From positions 45,938,368 to 46,002,367 of the forward strand of contig OX457064.1 in NCBI GenBank assembly GCA_949752795.1: DNA of 64,000 nucleotides, given 5' to 3'. The notes beneath the pieces are model-generated. The model saw only the letters and a program-made list of their open reading frames with translations. It did no database searches and was not told the origin of the DNA. Each line of letters begins with the position of its first letter. The stretch's first letter is position 1. Both the position numbers and the translations under genes were made by a program. Source of the DNA: Hyperoodon ampullatus (Eukaryota > Chordata > Mammalia > Artiodactyla > Ziphiidae). This document shows positions 21,881 to 32,882 of the stretch, in pieces.

Positions 21881-21890
21881 AAAAACAGTA

Positions 21891-22700
21891 TATACATGGA
21901 AGCAACCTAAGTTTCCATTGACAGATGAATGGATAAAGATGTGGCACATATGTACAAAGGAATATTACTCAACCATAAAAAGAAACGAAACTGAGTTATT
22001 TGTACTGAGGTGGATGGACCTAGAGTCTGTCATACAGAGTGAAGTAAGTCAGAAAGAGAAAAACAAATACCATATGCTAACACATATATATGGAATCTAA
22101 AAAGAAAAAAATGGTTATGAAGAACCTAGGGGCAGGACAGGAATAAAGATGCAGATGTAGAGAATGGACTTGAGGACACAGGGAGGGGGAAGGGTAAGCT
22201 GGGATGAAGTGAGAGAGTGGCATGGACTTATAAATACTACCAAATGTAAAATAGATAGCTAGTGGGAAGCAGCTGCATAGCACAGGGAGATCAGCTCAGT
22301 GCTTTGTGACCACCTAGAGGGGTAGGATAGGGAGGGTGGGAGGGAGACGCAAGAGGGAGGGGATATGGGGATATATGTATATGTGTAGCTGATTCACTTT
22401 GTTATAAAGCAGAAATTAACACACCATTGTAAAGCAATTATACTCCAATAAAGATGTTCTTAAAAAACCACAAAAAAGGGCTTCCCTGGTGGCGCAGTGG
22501 TTGAGAGTCCGCCTGCCGATGCAGGGGACACGGGTTCGTGCCCCGGTCTGGGAAGATCCCACATGCCGCGGAGCGGCTGGGCCCGTGAGCCATGGCCACT
22601 GAGCCTGTGCTCCGGAGCCTGTGCTCCGCAAGGGGAGAGGCCACAGCAGTGAGAGGCCCGCCTACCGCAAAAAAAAAAAAAAAAAAAAAACCACAAAAAA
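21891..22700 (+). mobile_element. 5'-truncated young L1 inserted in the L1M
   Basis: It begins within the last coding part of ORF2 ('tggaagcaacctaagtttccattgacagatgaatgg') and runs through the 3'UTR to 'aattatactccaataaagatg' and an A-rich tail. A CHR SINE sits in that tail. The direct repeat aaaaacagtatatac / aaaaacagtacatac (one mismatch) flanks it at about 21881 and 22696. The frame at 21807-22100 is partly this ORF2 end, fused by chance to upstream L1M. Confidence 0.88.
22478..22684 (+). mobile_element. CHR SINE inside the L1 A-tail
   Basis: A complete GC-rich CHR SINE with the direct repeat aaaaaaccacaaaaaa at 22462-22477 and immediately after its body at about 22685-22700. The target lies within the poly-A tail of the younger L1, so this is the third level of nesting. 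Frames here are SINE shadows. Confidence 0.96.
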
Positions 22701-23029
22701 CAGTACATACAGTGTAAGTCCATTTATATAAAATTCTATATAATGCAAATTAACCTATAGTGACATAAACTGCTTCAGTAGTTCCCTATGAATGGGATGA
22801 AAGGGGAGCAGGAAGGTTCAGGAGGGAGGCATCTAGAATAACACAAAGAAAATTTTGAAGATGATGGATATGTTCATTATCTTAATTATGGTGACGGTTT
22901 CATGACATATATATATGTGTATATATATGTTTACATATATGTCGAAACTAGTTATACATTTTAAATACGTATAGTTTATCATATGTCAACTGTACCTCAG
23001 TAAAGATGTAGAAAGAAATATTAAGAAAA
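22701..23029 (+). mobile_element. Ancient L1M 3'UTR, 3' piece of the nest
   Basis: It resumes with 'cagtgtaagtccatttatataaaattc', then 'taacctatagtgacataaactgc', '...atggtgacggtttcatgac', 'atgtcaactgtacctcagtaaagatg'. This is the classical L1M 3'UTR order. Confidence 0.75.
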
Positions 23030-23042
23030 GACAAAATTTACC

Positions 23043-23886
23043 AAAATTTACCTCTTTGACTCAATCTACCTTTGTCTAGACTAATCCTCTAAGATGGATA
23101 TCAGTCAGCTGGATGCTCTCAGTAGACTCTACTTGTCATTCTAAGTTGGCTACCGTATCATTTGACTTGTGGAAGATTATGATTTTATATAGAAAAACAT
23201 AGAAGTTAGAAGGGAATTTATGTCTAACCAGCTCTCATCAAATTGTAAAGGGTGTTGGGAGAGAAAGAATAGAAGTCAAATGAGTGTGATTAATTTAAGA
23301 AACCATCTGGTTGGGTTCACGTAAAAACAAAATCTTTTGGAGGCTTTTCATAAGAAATAAGAAAAACCAGGGAAAATATTTGTTTTCTTTAAGGATCTTA
23401 TTTCTTTTCTACCAAAAATACCTCTATGATAACTATTATAGGTATTTTATTTTGAACTGTGTAAACCAGACTATATATTAACATAAAGATCTTTGATGGA
23501 TATATTTTCTCATTCAGCTCTATCTTGCTAAAACTATCTTGCTATCTTAGATATGTGACTAAGTTACAGGATTCTCATGGCACAGAGTACTGATTTCTAA
23601 GTGATATTCTCCCATCATCTGTATTATAATCATTTGGTTTCTCTTGACTTCTCATTATCATATTCGAAACATTCCACAAATAATTTTATTAATGCAAACG
23701 ATATGTTGGCCATTGTTCACTAATATTTTACTTATAGGTACCCAATTATTCAACTCTGTGTTACAAAAAGGATAAGTGAAATATAAGGTGATCTGCTTAG
23801 GATTTTTGTTTTGTTTTGTTGTGTTTATTATGGGTCCATATACATAACAAAATTTATGCTTTTAACCAATTTAAGTGTATAGCTTA

Positions 23887-23889
<3 letters not shown>
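23043..23889. other. Unannotated non-coding sequence
   Basis: No gene or repeat recognised. Confidence 0.5.
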
Positions 23890-23921
<32 letters not shown>

Positions 23922-24111
23922 GGTACGCGGGCCTCTCACTGCTGTGGCCTCTCCCACTGCGGAGCACAGGCTCCGGACGCACAGGCTCATCTGCCATGGC
24001 TCACGGGCCCAGCCGCTCCGTGGCACGTGGGATCCTCCCAAACTGGGACACGAACCCGTGTCCCCTGAATTGGCAGGCAGACTCTCAACCACTGCGCCAC
24101 CTGGGAAGCCC
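23890..24111 (-). mobile_element. CHR SINE, minus
   Basis: A GC-rich CHR SINE in reverse orientation: a T-run of about 30 bases, then 'gcggtacgcgggcctctcac', and its 5' end at 'cacctgggaagccc'. A short target repeat around 'aggat' is plausible. All frames across it are SINE shadows. Confidence 0.94.
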
Positions 24112-24153
24112 AGGATCTTTAAAAATATTAAATTCCTTTAAAATTGTCTAGCT

Positions 24154-24354
24154 CAGGAGTTGGCCAACTATACAGTTCACTCACCAAACCCAGCCAAACA
24201 CCTGTTTTTATAAATACACTTCCACTGGAACCCAGTCATGCTCATTTATTTACATATCATCTGTGGCTGCAGAGTTACAACAGAGGCCATATGGTCTGGA
24301 AAGCCAAAAATATTTACTATCTGGCTACTTACAGAAAACTTGCCACCCTTGGTC
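24154..24354. mobile_element. hAT-like non-autonomous DNA transposon
   Basis: It starts 'caggagttggccaactatacag' and ends 'ttacagaaaacttgccacccttgg', which form inverted ends. The interior 'tgtttttataaatacacttccactggaacccagtcatgctcatttatttacatatcatctgtggctgc' is a widespread mammalian MITE-like repeat. The specific family name is left open. Confidence 0.65.
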
Positions 24355-26039
24355 TTGAGTATGTAAGTTACTTGTATCACTTAAGAACATTTAAAGATTG
24401 CTATACTGATAGTCAAGAGATTTAGCCAGTTATAAGACTCTTAAACCAGGTCTATCATTAACTGATTGTGACAACTGAAAAGTCCCATCATGTTTTGGTC
24501 ATCAGTCTCCTCAAATTGCATATATTTGGTCAAATAATTTCTATAATTCCTTCTAACTTGAACATATATTAACTAGAACATTTAATTATCCAGAGGAGGT
24601 TGTTAATACTTCTGGCTTCACTAATAGTGTCTCAATTCTTTGTTCCTTAAGTCTTTTGGAGATTGAAGAACATATTCAATAAATGAAAATCTCATAATGC
24701 AAACTACTGACATTTAAATTATTCACTGAAGTTTATAATTCCAATGAACTAAATACATAATGTTAAAATTTTAATATTCTATAATTAGCATAATTTAAAA
24801 TAACAAGCTAATCATAGCAATATCCTAAGCCTTCAGCAGCTCAGCTCTTTACCAAATGTTGTTGTACATGAAAACAAAGATTTGGCATGCTTAAGGTTTA
24901 GAAGTACTTCAGAGTACCACCCTAGCTCCGGATTAGTTCAAAGCACACAGGTCTGTATTTGGTAAGCTAATAAGCAAAATAAGTGAGTTTTATGAAACAT
25001 GATGAGAACAACAAAATGCCTTCTCAGTCATGCTTAGAGTAAAAGGCAAAAGGAAGAAAAGAATATTGATACTATTCAAAGCAGATACACTGTTACAAAT
25101 TTTTAAAGAAATAGAAAACTGGACACTAGGTGGCTATGATCTTATTTTCATGTTTTCTTCAATGGAGAATGAAAATGTACTGTTTATAGGGGAGATGAAG
25201 CCACAGTAAGTGAAACAATGGAATGAAAGTACCTAGCATGTTAATTTAACCCAAGTCTCCAGTATTGACATTAAGATACTGAGATAACTTTCAGGTAGAA
25301 CCACAGAAAGACTCTTAGTGATGGTGTTTTCTCACATATCATGGAAAACAGAAAGGTGAGAGAAGATGGGATAAGTTTAAATGTCCTGATTTGCAAGGAG
25401 AAAATAAGAAAATTCTAGAAATCATAGATCAGAGAACATATTGTTTTTCCCTGACAAAATGTTAATACATACACACATACAAAATTCCGTATTTATGTGC
25501 CCTTAGGAAAGGATAAAGAAAACCATAATCTCTAAATTGGTCAAGAATATGTTACAGCCAAATTACCTCATCTTCTACTTCAATGGAGTTATCAGAACAG
25601 GAGAGCAAAGGATGTTATATTGCTTATATTCAAAAAGCTATAGAGAAATACCTTAGCAGTGAAAGAATGCTTCATAAAATAAAAAGGCCTATATAAACAC
25701 ACAGAAACATTTCCACCATCCACAACTGCAGTCTGCATATTTAGCCTTTTGTTATTGAACAACAAACATGAAAACAAGAAACACTGTAAAGGTTTTGAAT
25801 AGCTGAATAGCCTGCTATTAACCAGAACATTTTCTAAACACTGCTCTTCAGTTGTATTAGTGAACACATTTGCATTTCTTTGAGTAATACAGAAACTATT
25901 ATGCTATCGGCAATACAGTATATCAAAATTTCTTTAAAAATAAACTGCTATTGACATTGATTCTATTGACTTGAAACTTAAAAGTCATCCACAAGAAATA
26001 CAAGACTTTTGAAAGTATGAAAGAACTTATAAAACATTT
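24355..26039. other. Unique-looking non-coding sequence
   Basis: No young repeats. Frames of 91-93 codons at its edges (24144-24425, 25592-25867) show no domain or signal. I see nothing further. Confidence 0.5.
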
Positions 26040-26165
26040 CCTAAAGCCATGTTACTTTACCAATGAAGAAATTAAGGCTTTATAGGGTAAAGAAAATTCT
26101 CTAAATTCCCAGGGATAGCCAGGCAGACTAGAATCCTGTCTCTATGTCTATTCCACTTAGTACTT
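26040..26165 (-). mobile_element. Probable MIR fragment, minus
   Basis: The order 'tttaccaatgaagaaattaaggctttatagggtaaag', '...gccaggcagactagaatcctgtctctatg' resembles a degraded MIR in reverse orientation. Weak. Confidence 0.4.
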
Positions 26166-28974
26166 TATATTGAATTTGCCAGTTGGTTATCAAGGCTAAA
26201 CTCCAAAACATACTTAGGCAAAATTATCTAAATAAATTGTACTTTCTTTCACTTTCTTTTCTATATTTTATATATTAAAGAGATCACATCAGTCAAAACA
26301 AATGATCTTCCCTAATCCTATATGTTGCTCATCTTATAGTGTGGAAAGGGACAGCGGGGGAGAATGTTCTATTAGTCATCAGACCTGTCTCATCATTAAT
26401 AGTAACTAAAGCTGTGCATATATGTCAACAGAAAAAAATTCCTAGAAATGTATGAGAAAGAGGTATGACATAAATGACTTATTTGATATTTTAAACTGTG
26501 GTCAATCATTGGATACAGGGTTGTTCACTGTTGGAAACTAAAGCTAAGCATCAAAGTCTTTGAGACTTTTATATATATATTTTTTTAAGACTACTAAACA
26601 CTGGAGTAAAGTTGAAGGAACTAAAGTTAGAAAGTAATCAACACTGTGCTTTCTCTTTTAATTGAAAAGGAAAACGCAGTTCTGGTTCAGCAACTGTGGC
26701 TTAGAATTTCTTTTAATTCTCTCCCCACCTCTTTCTTTTCAAAAAATTTCTTTATTTAGCTGGTGGAGATAACCAGTAATGCAAGCTTGAGTTACCAAAT
26801 AAAAAAGGCATTAATAAAAAAGCACTGCATCCTCATTTCTGATATCAGAATTATATTTTTTCTTTATTCAAATCAGAACAAAGATCTTTACCCTTTCCAT
26901 AAATAGGGTCATTATAATCTGTCTTTGTATATTTTTTAGGAATATGTAGATATTTTCTTCCCAGTTCATTAGCTTCATAATAAGTTCTCCTTTTGTTTTA
27001 TGATTATTCATTTTACCAAAGACCAATGTTTTATCTTGATACATAGCTTTAAAAATTAGGTATTTTAAACATCTCCAGGTTTAGCTTGGTGCTGTTTTAA
27101 AGAGATAGTTTTCCTTTCTATCAATCAACCTCCTATCCTTCTTTCCCCACCAAAGAGGAAAAAAATATGGAGAAGAGATGCATGAAGGTCATCACTGAAG
27201 AGTCATAAACCATTGTGAATAATGTCAGAACTATAATTTAATTAGTGCCCCATCTGTCACTTTCTGTTTGACGAGCACTAAATGTCCAATTATCATTTAA
27301 TATCTGCTCTAATCAGTTCTGGCAAATTTTGCAGGCACACAAGAGATGACATTAATAGATGAAAGTGAGGCTACTCTTGCCACATTAGCAGAAAGAAATC
27401 TTGAGCAGCACTAACTTCGAATCAGGAAGGTAAGAATTTATTCCAATTAGTGGTAATGACATTTTATATCAATGATGTTGCTGGGAATCAAAAAAAGAAT
27501 TCAATTTGTTCTCTCAAGAAGTTAAGGAAGTAGCCCTGCCTATGATTCTTCAGAAACTATTCTATGGATTCTAAGATAAATAAAAAAGTTAATCTATGTA
27601 ATCAGCCATTCCTGATGCAATATCTTTGAAAGCCACCTACTTCTGGGTTAGTCATCTACCTTTTGCAAACTAGTTTTTCCACAGACAAAGATATTATTAG
27701 GATGCACTGGATCCATGGGGAGTTTTGTAAGTAAAGCATATACTGAGTCTATTTTGGACACTGTCTTCTGTAAAAGAGGAACAAGAATCAGTAAGGGACT
27801 CTCCACTTAAAAATGATAATACTTCAAATTTTAGCTAATTTATATAATAGTGAAATGAATAGAAATCTTATAAATTTGTTCCCACTGCCAAAAAAATTTA
27901 ACAGCATTCCATTTGTGGCTACTATTGACCATTTTGGTTTAATTTTAAAAAATTGGAATTATAACTCAAAGGCTTGTAACTGTTGTGAAATTATTAAAGG
28001 TATGTAATAATCCATGCAGCATTCTTCTTATCATTATTAACATCTTTCCTAGTGATTCTTCCTTTTCTTTTACTTTTAAAATGAGAAAAAATGTTTTTAT
28101 TGTTGATTGAAAAGGTGAAAACCATCAAGAAATTTCGCATTTTCCAGAAAATAACTGCAGCAGAAGAGGTTATTTTAGATACAAAAAACTGAGGTCAAGA
28201 GAGTTGCTTAACTTGTTTAACACTGGAACCAACAAATAAAGATGTTTTAAAATTACTTCTTCCTACAATGTTTCATATTAACTATAAATGTATCTTTAAT
28301 CAGAATTTAGTATGAGGTATATACCTCCAAGATAAACAGAACTGCACTCTATTCATCAACGAGAAAAATTATTAAACATCTATTTTGTGCCTAATATGCT
28401 AGACATTGTAACCAGAGAAAAATTGGGCTAATTTCATTTGCATTCAAAATAGTAAAATTCTGAGTTTGAATATTTGGGATCATGATCTAGTTGAGTGGCT
28501 TCTGTTAACAATAACAGCAAAGCACAGAATTTTAGATCATACAGATTATCTGTATATGCTTATAAAGTAAAAAATCTGATAAATATTTCACAGTTTAACA
28601 CATGGTCTATTCACTGTAGTCTTTAGAGCCTAATCTTCCTCCAGCTATGCCTCTCTTCTTTTGCCCAATGATGTATAAGCTTCAATGAAAAAGGACCAGT
28701 AATTTATGTCTGTCTGCCTAAAACTTAAGCAATAATAGAAGGGAAATTCTCAAATGATACCTCACGTGTCCCCTAATGTAAATGTTTATAAACACATGAG
28801 AGATGAAGTGTCTTCCTCTTGATTTAAAATTGAATTATTAAATTTTCCTACTACATGTTTTCATAAGTGATCAGTAAAGGCTTTCCTTGACTAGGTTTTT
28901 CCTTTAATGAGAAATATATTTCATAGAAAATTTGGGGCCCAATTTCAATTTTCTTCCTAAATGAAATGACTCGT
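26166..28974. other. Unique-looking non-coding sequence
   Basis: No gene. A possible antisense L1M trace lies at about 26860-27010 and a MIR-like trace at about 28185-28245. The patch at 27180-27420 is repeat-free and carries several ATTA-core motifs. Nothing else is seen. Confidence 0.45.
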
Positions 28975-29200
28975 GGGACTTCCCTGGTGGTCCAGTGGGT
29001 AAAACTCCACACTCCCAATGCAGGGGGTGCGGGTTCCATCCCTGGTAAGGAAACTAGATCCCACATGCATACAGCAACTAAGAGTCCACATGCCACAACT
29101 TAAGAAGCCTGCACACTGCAGTGAAGATCCCACATGCCACAACTAAGACCCGGTGCAGCCAAAATAGATAAATAATAAATAAATATTTTTTTAAAAAAGA
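28975..29200 (+). mobile_element. Older CHR-type SINE
   Basis: It begins gggacttccctggtggtcca, lacks the GC-rich young body and ends 'ggtgcagccaaaatagataaataataaat'. The flanking direct repeat is gaaatgactcgt (28963-28974) and gaaatgacttgt (29201-29212), one mismatch. It belongs to the older CHR layer shared more widely among cetartiodactyls. Confidence 0.9.
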
Positions 29201-29212
29201 GAAATGACTTGT

Positions 29213-30197
29213 ATCTCCACAACAAGTGACTCTTTCCACAAAAATGCTCTCAGGAACCTGAACTCTATATGCCTTCTGGCAGTTGCTAGTAAGACAAAGA
29301 TTTTAGACAGATCCTCTCCAGTGATCAGGACTAAAGATTTAAAATAAAGCTCCTTGCTTTACACTGTATGTTTAAACTATATCTCTAGTGGGAAGAATAT
29401 CACTAATAGATTTATATTCCTATAAGATTGAAGCTGAGATTGAACTGTTTGTGGCTTGATTTCAGCAAAAATTTGTCAGGCTACTGTGCTTCTGTTTGAC
29501 TCCTAATTATCTGGCCCACCCCAAAACACAGTTTGGCTCATTGTATTTAGAGAATAGAATCTTGCTTTCTGCAACTTTGGCAGAAGTAGGAGAAAAGGAT
29601 TGTATCACTACTGTACATGAGGGTGAGTTCTCATTATGTGCATCTCCATGTGTATCTGTTGACCTCTAACTTGTAAAACCCTGCTGAGCTTATGAGCCAG
29701 AACTTTGTCAGATTTTAAAAAGCACTAGCAGGGAGATCCTGAGTCAGGACTTAAGGTAGTTCCGTTGGGAAAAAGAAAGTAAAATCAAGCAGCAAATTTA
29801 AACCCCAAAGTAATCTTTCCCCATGGGAAAAGATCACCATATTAGCCCCTTTCTATGAAATGGAATATTATTGATCCAAAATGCCACCATTACAGAGCAT
29901 GCGTCAAAGAGCAGCCTCAGTTTCAAAGGATAGTGTAAGACACTGTAAAAAAAAAAAATGTTTCTAGAATCTTAACCCTGTATTAATGAAACATGTTCCA
30001 TTTTAAGTGTTTGTAGCTAAGGGGCTCATTAACCTAACTCATCAGTGTTTGTTTGTATCCCTTTACTAAGTAGTTACACTAGAAATATTTATCCCAGATA
30101 CCCTGATGAACTAGTAAACAACACGTTCCTAAAAAAAAAAAAGACATGGGTTCCATCTTGGTTTGGAAGTCAATCTGGACACTTCTGGTGTGATGTC
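29213..30197. other. Unannotated non-coding sequence
   Basis: No gene or recognised repeat apart from short A-runs. Confidence 0.5.
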
Positions 30198-30212
30198 AGA
30201 AGTACCACCTTT

Positions 30213-30431
30213 GGGCCTCCCTGGTGGCGCAGTGGTTGAGAGTCCGCCTGCTGATGCAGGGGATACGGGTTCGTGCCCCGGTCTGGGAGGATCCCATGTG
30301 CCGCGGAGTGGCTGGGCCCGTGAGCCACGGCCGCTGGGCCTGCGCGTCCGGAGCCTGTGCTCCGCAGCGGGAGAGGCCACAACAGTGAGAGGCCCGCATA
30401 CCGCAAAAAAAAAAAAAAAAAAAAAAAAAAA
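30213..30431 (+). mobile_element. CHR SINE, plus, with perfect 15-bp TSD
   Basis: A complete, very well preserved GC-rich CHR SINE with an A-tail of about 27 bases. The direct repeat agaagtaccaccttt is at 30198-30212 and 30432-30446. The perfect TSD and long tail suggest a young insertion. Frames of 61-95 codons here are shadows. Confidence 0.97.
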
Positions 30432-30446
30432 AGAAGTACCACCTTT

Positions 30447-32769
30447 ATAAGCAAAGAACAGCTGTCAGAGACTTGAAGACCTAAAGACAGAAAGCTCTGA
30501 TTCCTATACTAGTTTACTCATTAGCTTTTATACTCAGTTCCTCAGTGTTAACTTTCTGTCCATCTTTGACTTAGGAAATTCACTTAGGACTAGATGTGCT
30601 ACTTACAGGAAACTAGACAAAATAGCTATGGTATATCGGAGATGTGCTAACTCCTAGGACGGGAACATGTGTTTCCTGCTGTCTCTGATCTTGGTGGTCC
30701 CAGCGACTCATAACCTCCTGGGAGGCATCATGGGGGTAGAAAAGCTTGCAAAGAGGCCAGAGCCCTTTAATCAATAACCTTTCATTTCCCTCCCTCTGAA
30801 AAGTGCCAAATCACCTCACAACCAGAGGGCATTCACTCCAATTCTCTCTCAGATATTGTGTTTCTAATGAAACACATATTTAAATCACAAATCAACTAAC
30901 ACAGTAGATGAAGTGTCGAGAGGTCATTTCTCAATTTTCTAAATTTCTGTGAATTTTAATTAAGACCTCTGAAAATCTATATCATTCTGTAAATTTATTC
31001 TTTTCACTTAATGATGTGAACTTTGTGTGATTATTCACTTGCAGAAGGGAAGTCCCCAGGGGCAGCAGAGAGAACCCGGTGGCCACCCATCTGAAACACT
31101 CATCTTTTGATAATCTCCAGTCAAGTCCTAACCTTTCTGCTTCTCAAGACAAACATTTAACTTAATGGAAACAGTGTCATTATTCTTAAAGGTTAGAAAA
31201 TATTCTCTCGACTCCTACATTTCAGGAATTATAATGTATATATTATTAATTCAAATATTTGGGTTATAATTTTCTCCTAATATGACCTGTTATAAGCAAA
31301 AAGTCATCATCCAGACCTGAAAGAGGTAAGTTCAGATACATATTTCACAGTAACATTGTTATTGTTGAATGTAATTGTTATTCTCTCACTAGGGGTTTGA
31401 ATTAACCACAAGGGTGCTATTTAGTGTATTTCTGCTTCTTTAAATATAAGAATGTCCCAGGAGCCTGAAAGAGGTGCTAGAACTTCAGAAGTACAGAACT
31501 CCAACTCATTTTACTTTCTCAAAAAGAATCCTAAATTGGGCTCCTTGTTTAAAATCTGGCACGCATCACTTTGAATTTGTAAACACTAAGTTCTCACAAC
31601 CCTGCATCAACACTTATTTCCAAGATCTTCAGAAAGGCAAAGGTAATTTGATCCATTCATAGACAGAATTACTAAGACAGAGAAAACACTGGGAAATTTG
31701 CAAGGACAAGTACAGTAAATAATATTCCCTTATTAAAATTCAAGCTATGGCTAAATTACATAGGTCATGAAAGAAAACAGCTTGTTTACGTTAAGAAAAG
31801 AAAATGGACTATGGACAACATTATGAAAAACAACAATATAGGTGATAATCATGAAAATTTAATTTAAAGAAACAAAGGCCCCACTTCTTTAAATACAAGT
31901 TTAGACCTTTAAATTTAGTATAATTTTATCAGACTGACAAACTGTTTACCTTGCAAGAAATACAACACAATTAAAACTGTAAAAGGATTTTTCAATATTA
32001 ATTTTGATGATTAATGAATTCCAGTATTAAACAAATTTAACATTTGAAGATAAAAAATAAAACAAATGGGTAATGGATATTGTGCTTTATAGAGCATATA
32101 AACCTTTAATTAAAAAGTAACTAAAGAATTGAAAAAAGAGATTTTTTAATTTGTTATGCTCATTAATAACTACCTTGCACTCAATCATGACATGCATGTT
32201 TTATAAGAAAACTTAGACGAGACTGATAACTTTGGGAAATGGAAAAAAAGAACAACTGAAAAATTGGATTTTCCCCTCATATTTTTAGTAAGAAGCCTAC
32301 ATTGGTTACTTTTATATTGTGAATGTGATAAAGAAAGTATGGGAATTGTAACAAACTCCTAATGTTTAAGTTTTTAAAAAGTTTTTATGAGTTTCAGAAA
32401 AAAAATCCATTCTAAGCCTCTTTTTATAAAATGACTTTAAACATATAATGGCTAAACGTAATTTTAAAACATACTTTACTGTGATTTTAAACATATCACT
32501 TCAATGAAAGATATGGGAGGGCAGATAAAATCAACATTATAAGCTCCACTTAGAATATTCTCAATTAATTTATTTGAGTATAAATCACAATTGAATCAAT
32601 GGTGCAAAAATATGGATATGATTTTAACAGCCAAATGGAATAATTTTTGTCTCTATAAGTATATATTTTGTCTATATATGGAAATATCTCTTATTCTCTC
32701 TCTATAAAATAAACACAGTATGATAGAGAACTGATACAAAATAATTTTAAGTGATAATAGCTCAGTGAT
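30447..32769. other. Unique-looking non-coding sequence
   Basis: No gene. A moderately GC-rich patch at about 30655-30860 is not a repeat I recognise. The rest is AT-rich. Confidence 0.5.
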
Positions 32770-32882
32770 GTATTAATGATTGTCAACTACTATGAGCTAG
32801 ACATTATTCTGGGCACAGGGGATTTAGCAGTAAATGAGAACAAACCCCTTCCTTCACGAAGCTTATAGTCAAGTTCCCACAA
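32770..32882 (-). mobile_element. LINE L2 3' end fragment, minus
   Basis: The text 'tgagctagacattattctgggcacaggggatttagcagtaaatgagaacaaacccc...cttatagtcaag' is the reverse complement of the L2 3' terminal region. Confidence 0.65.
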
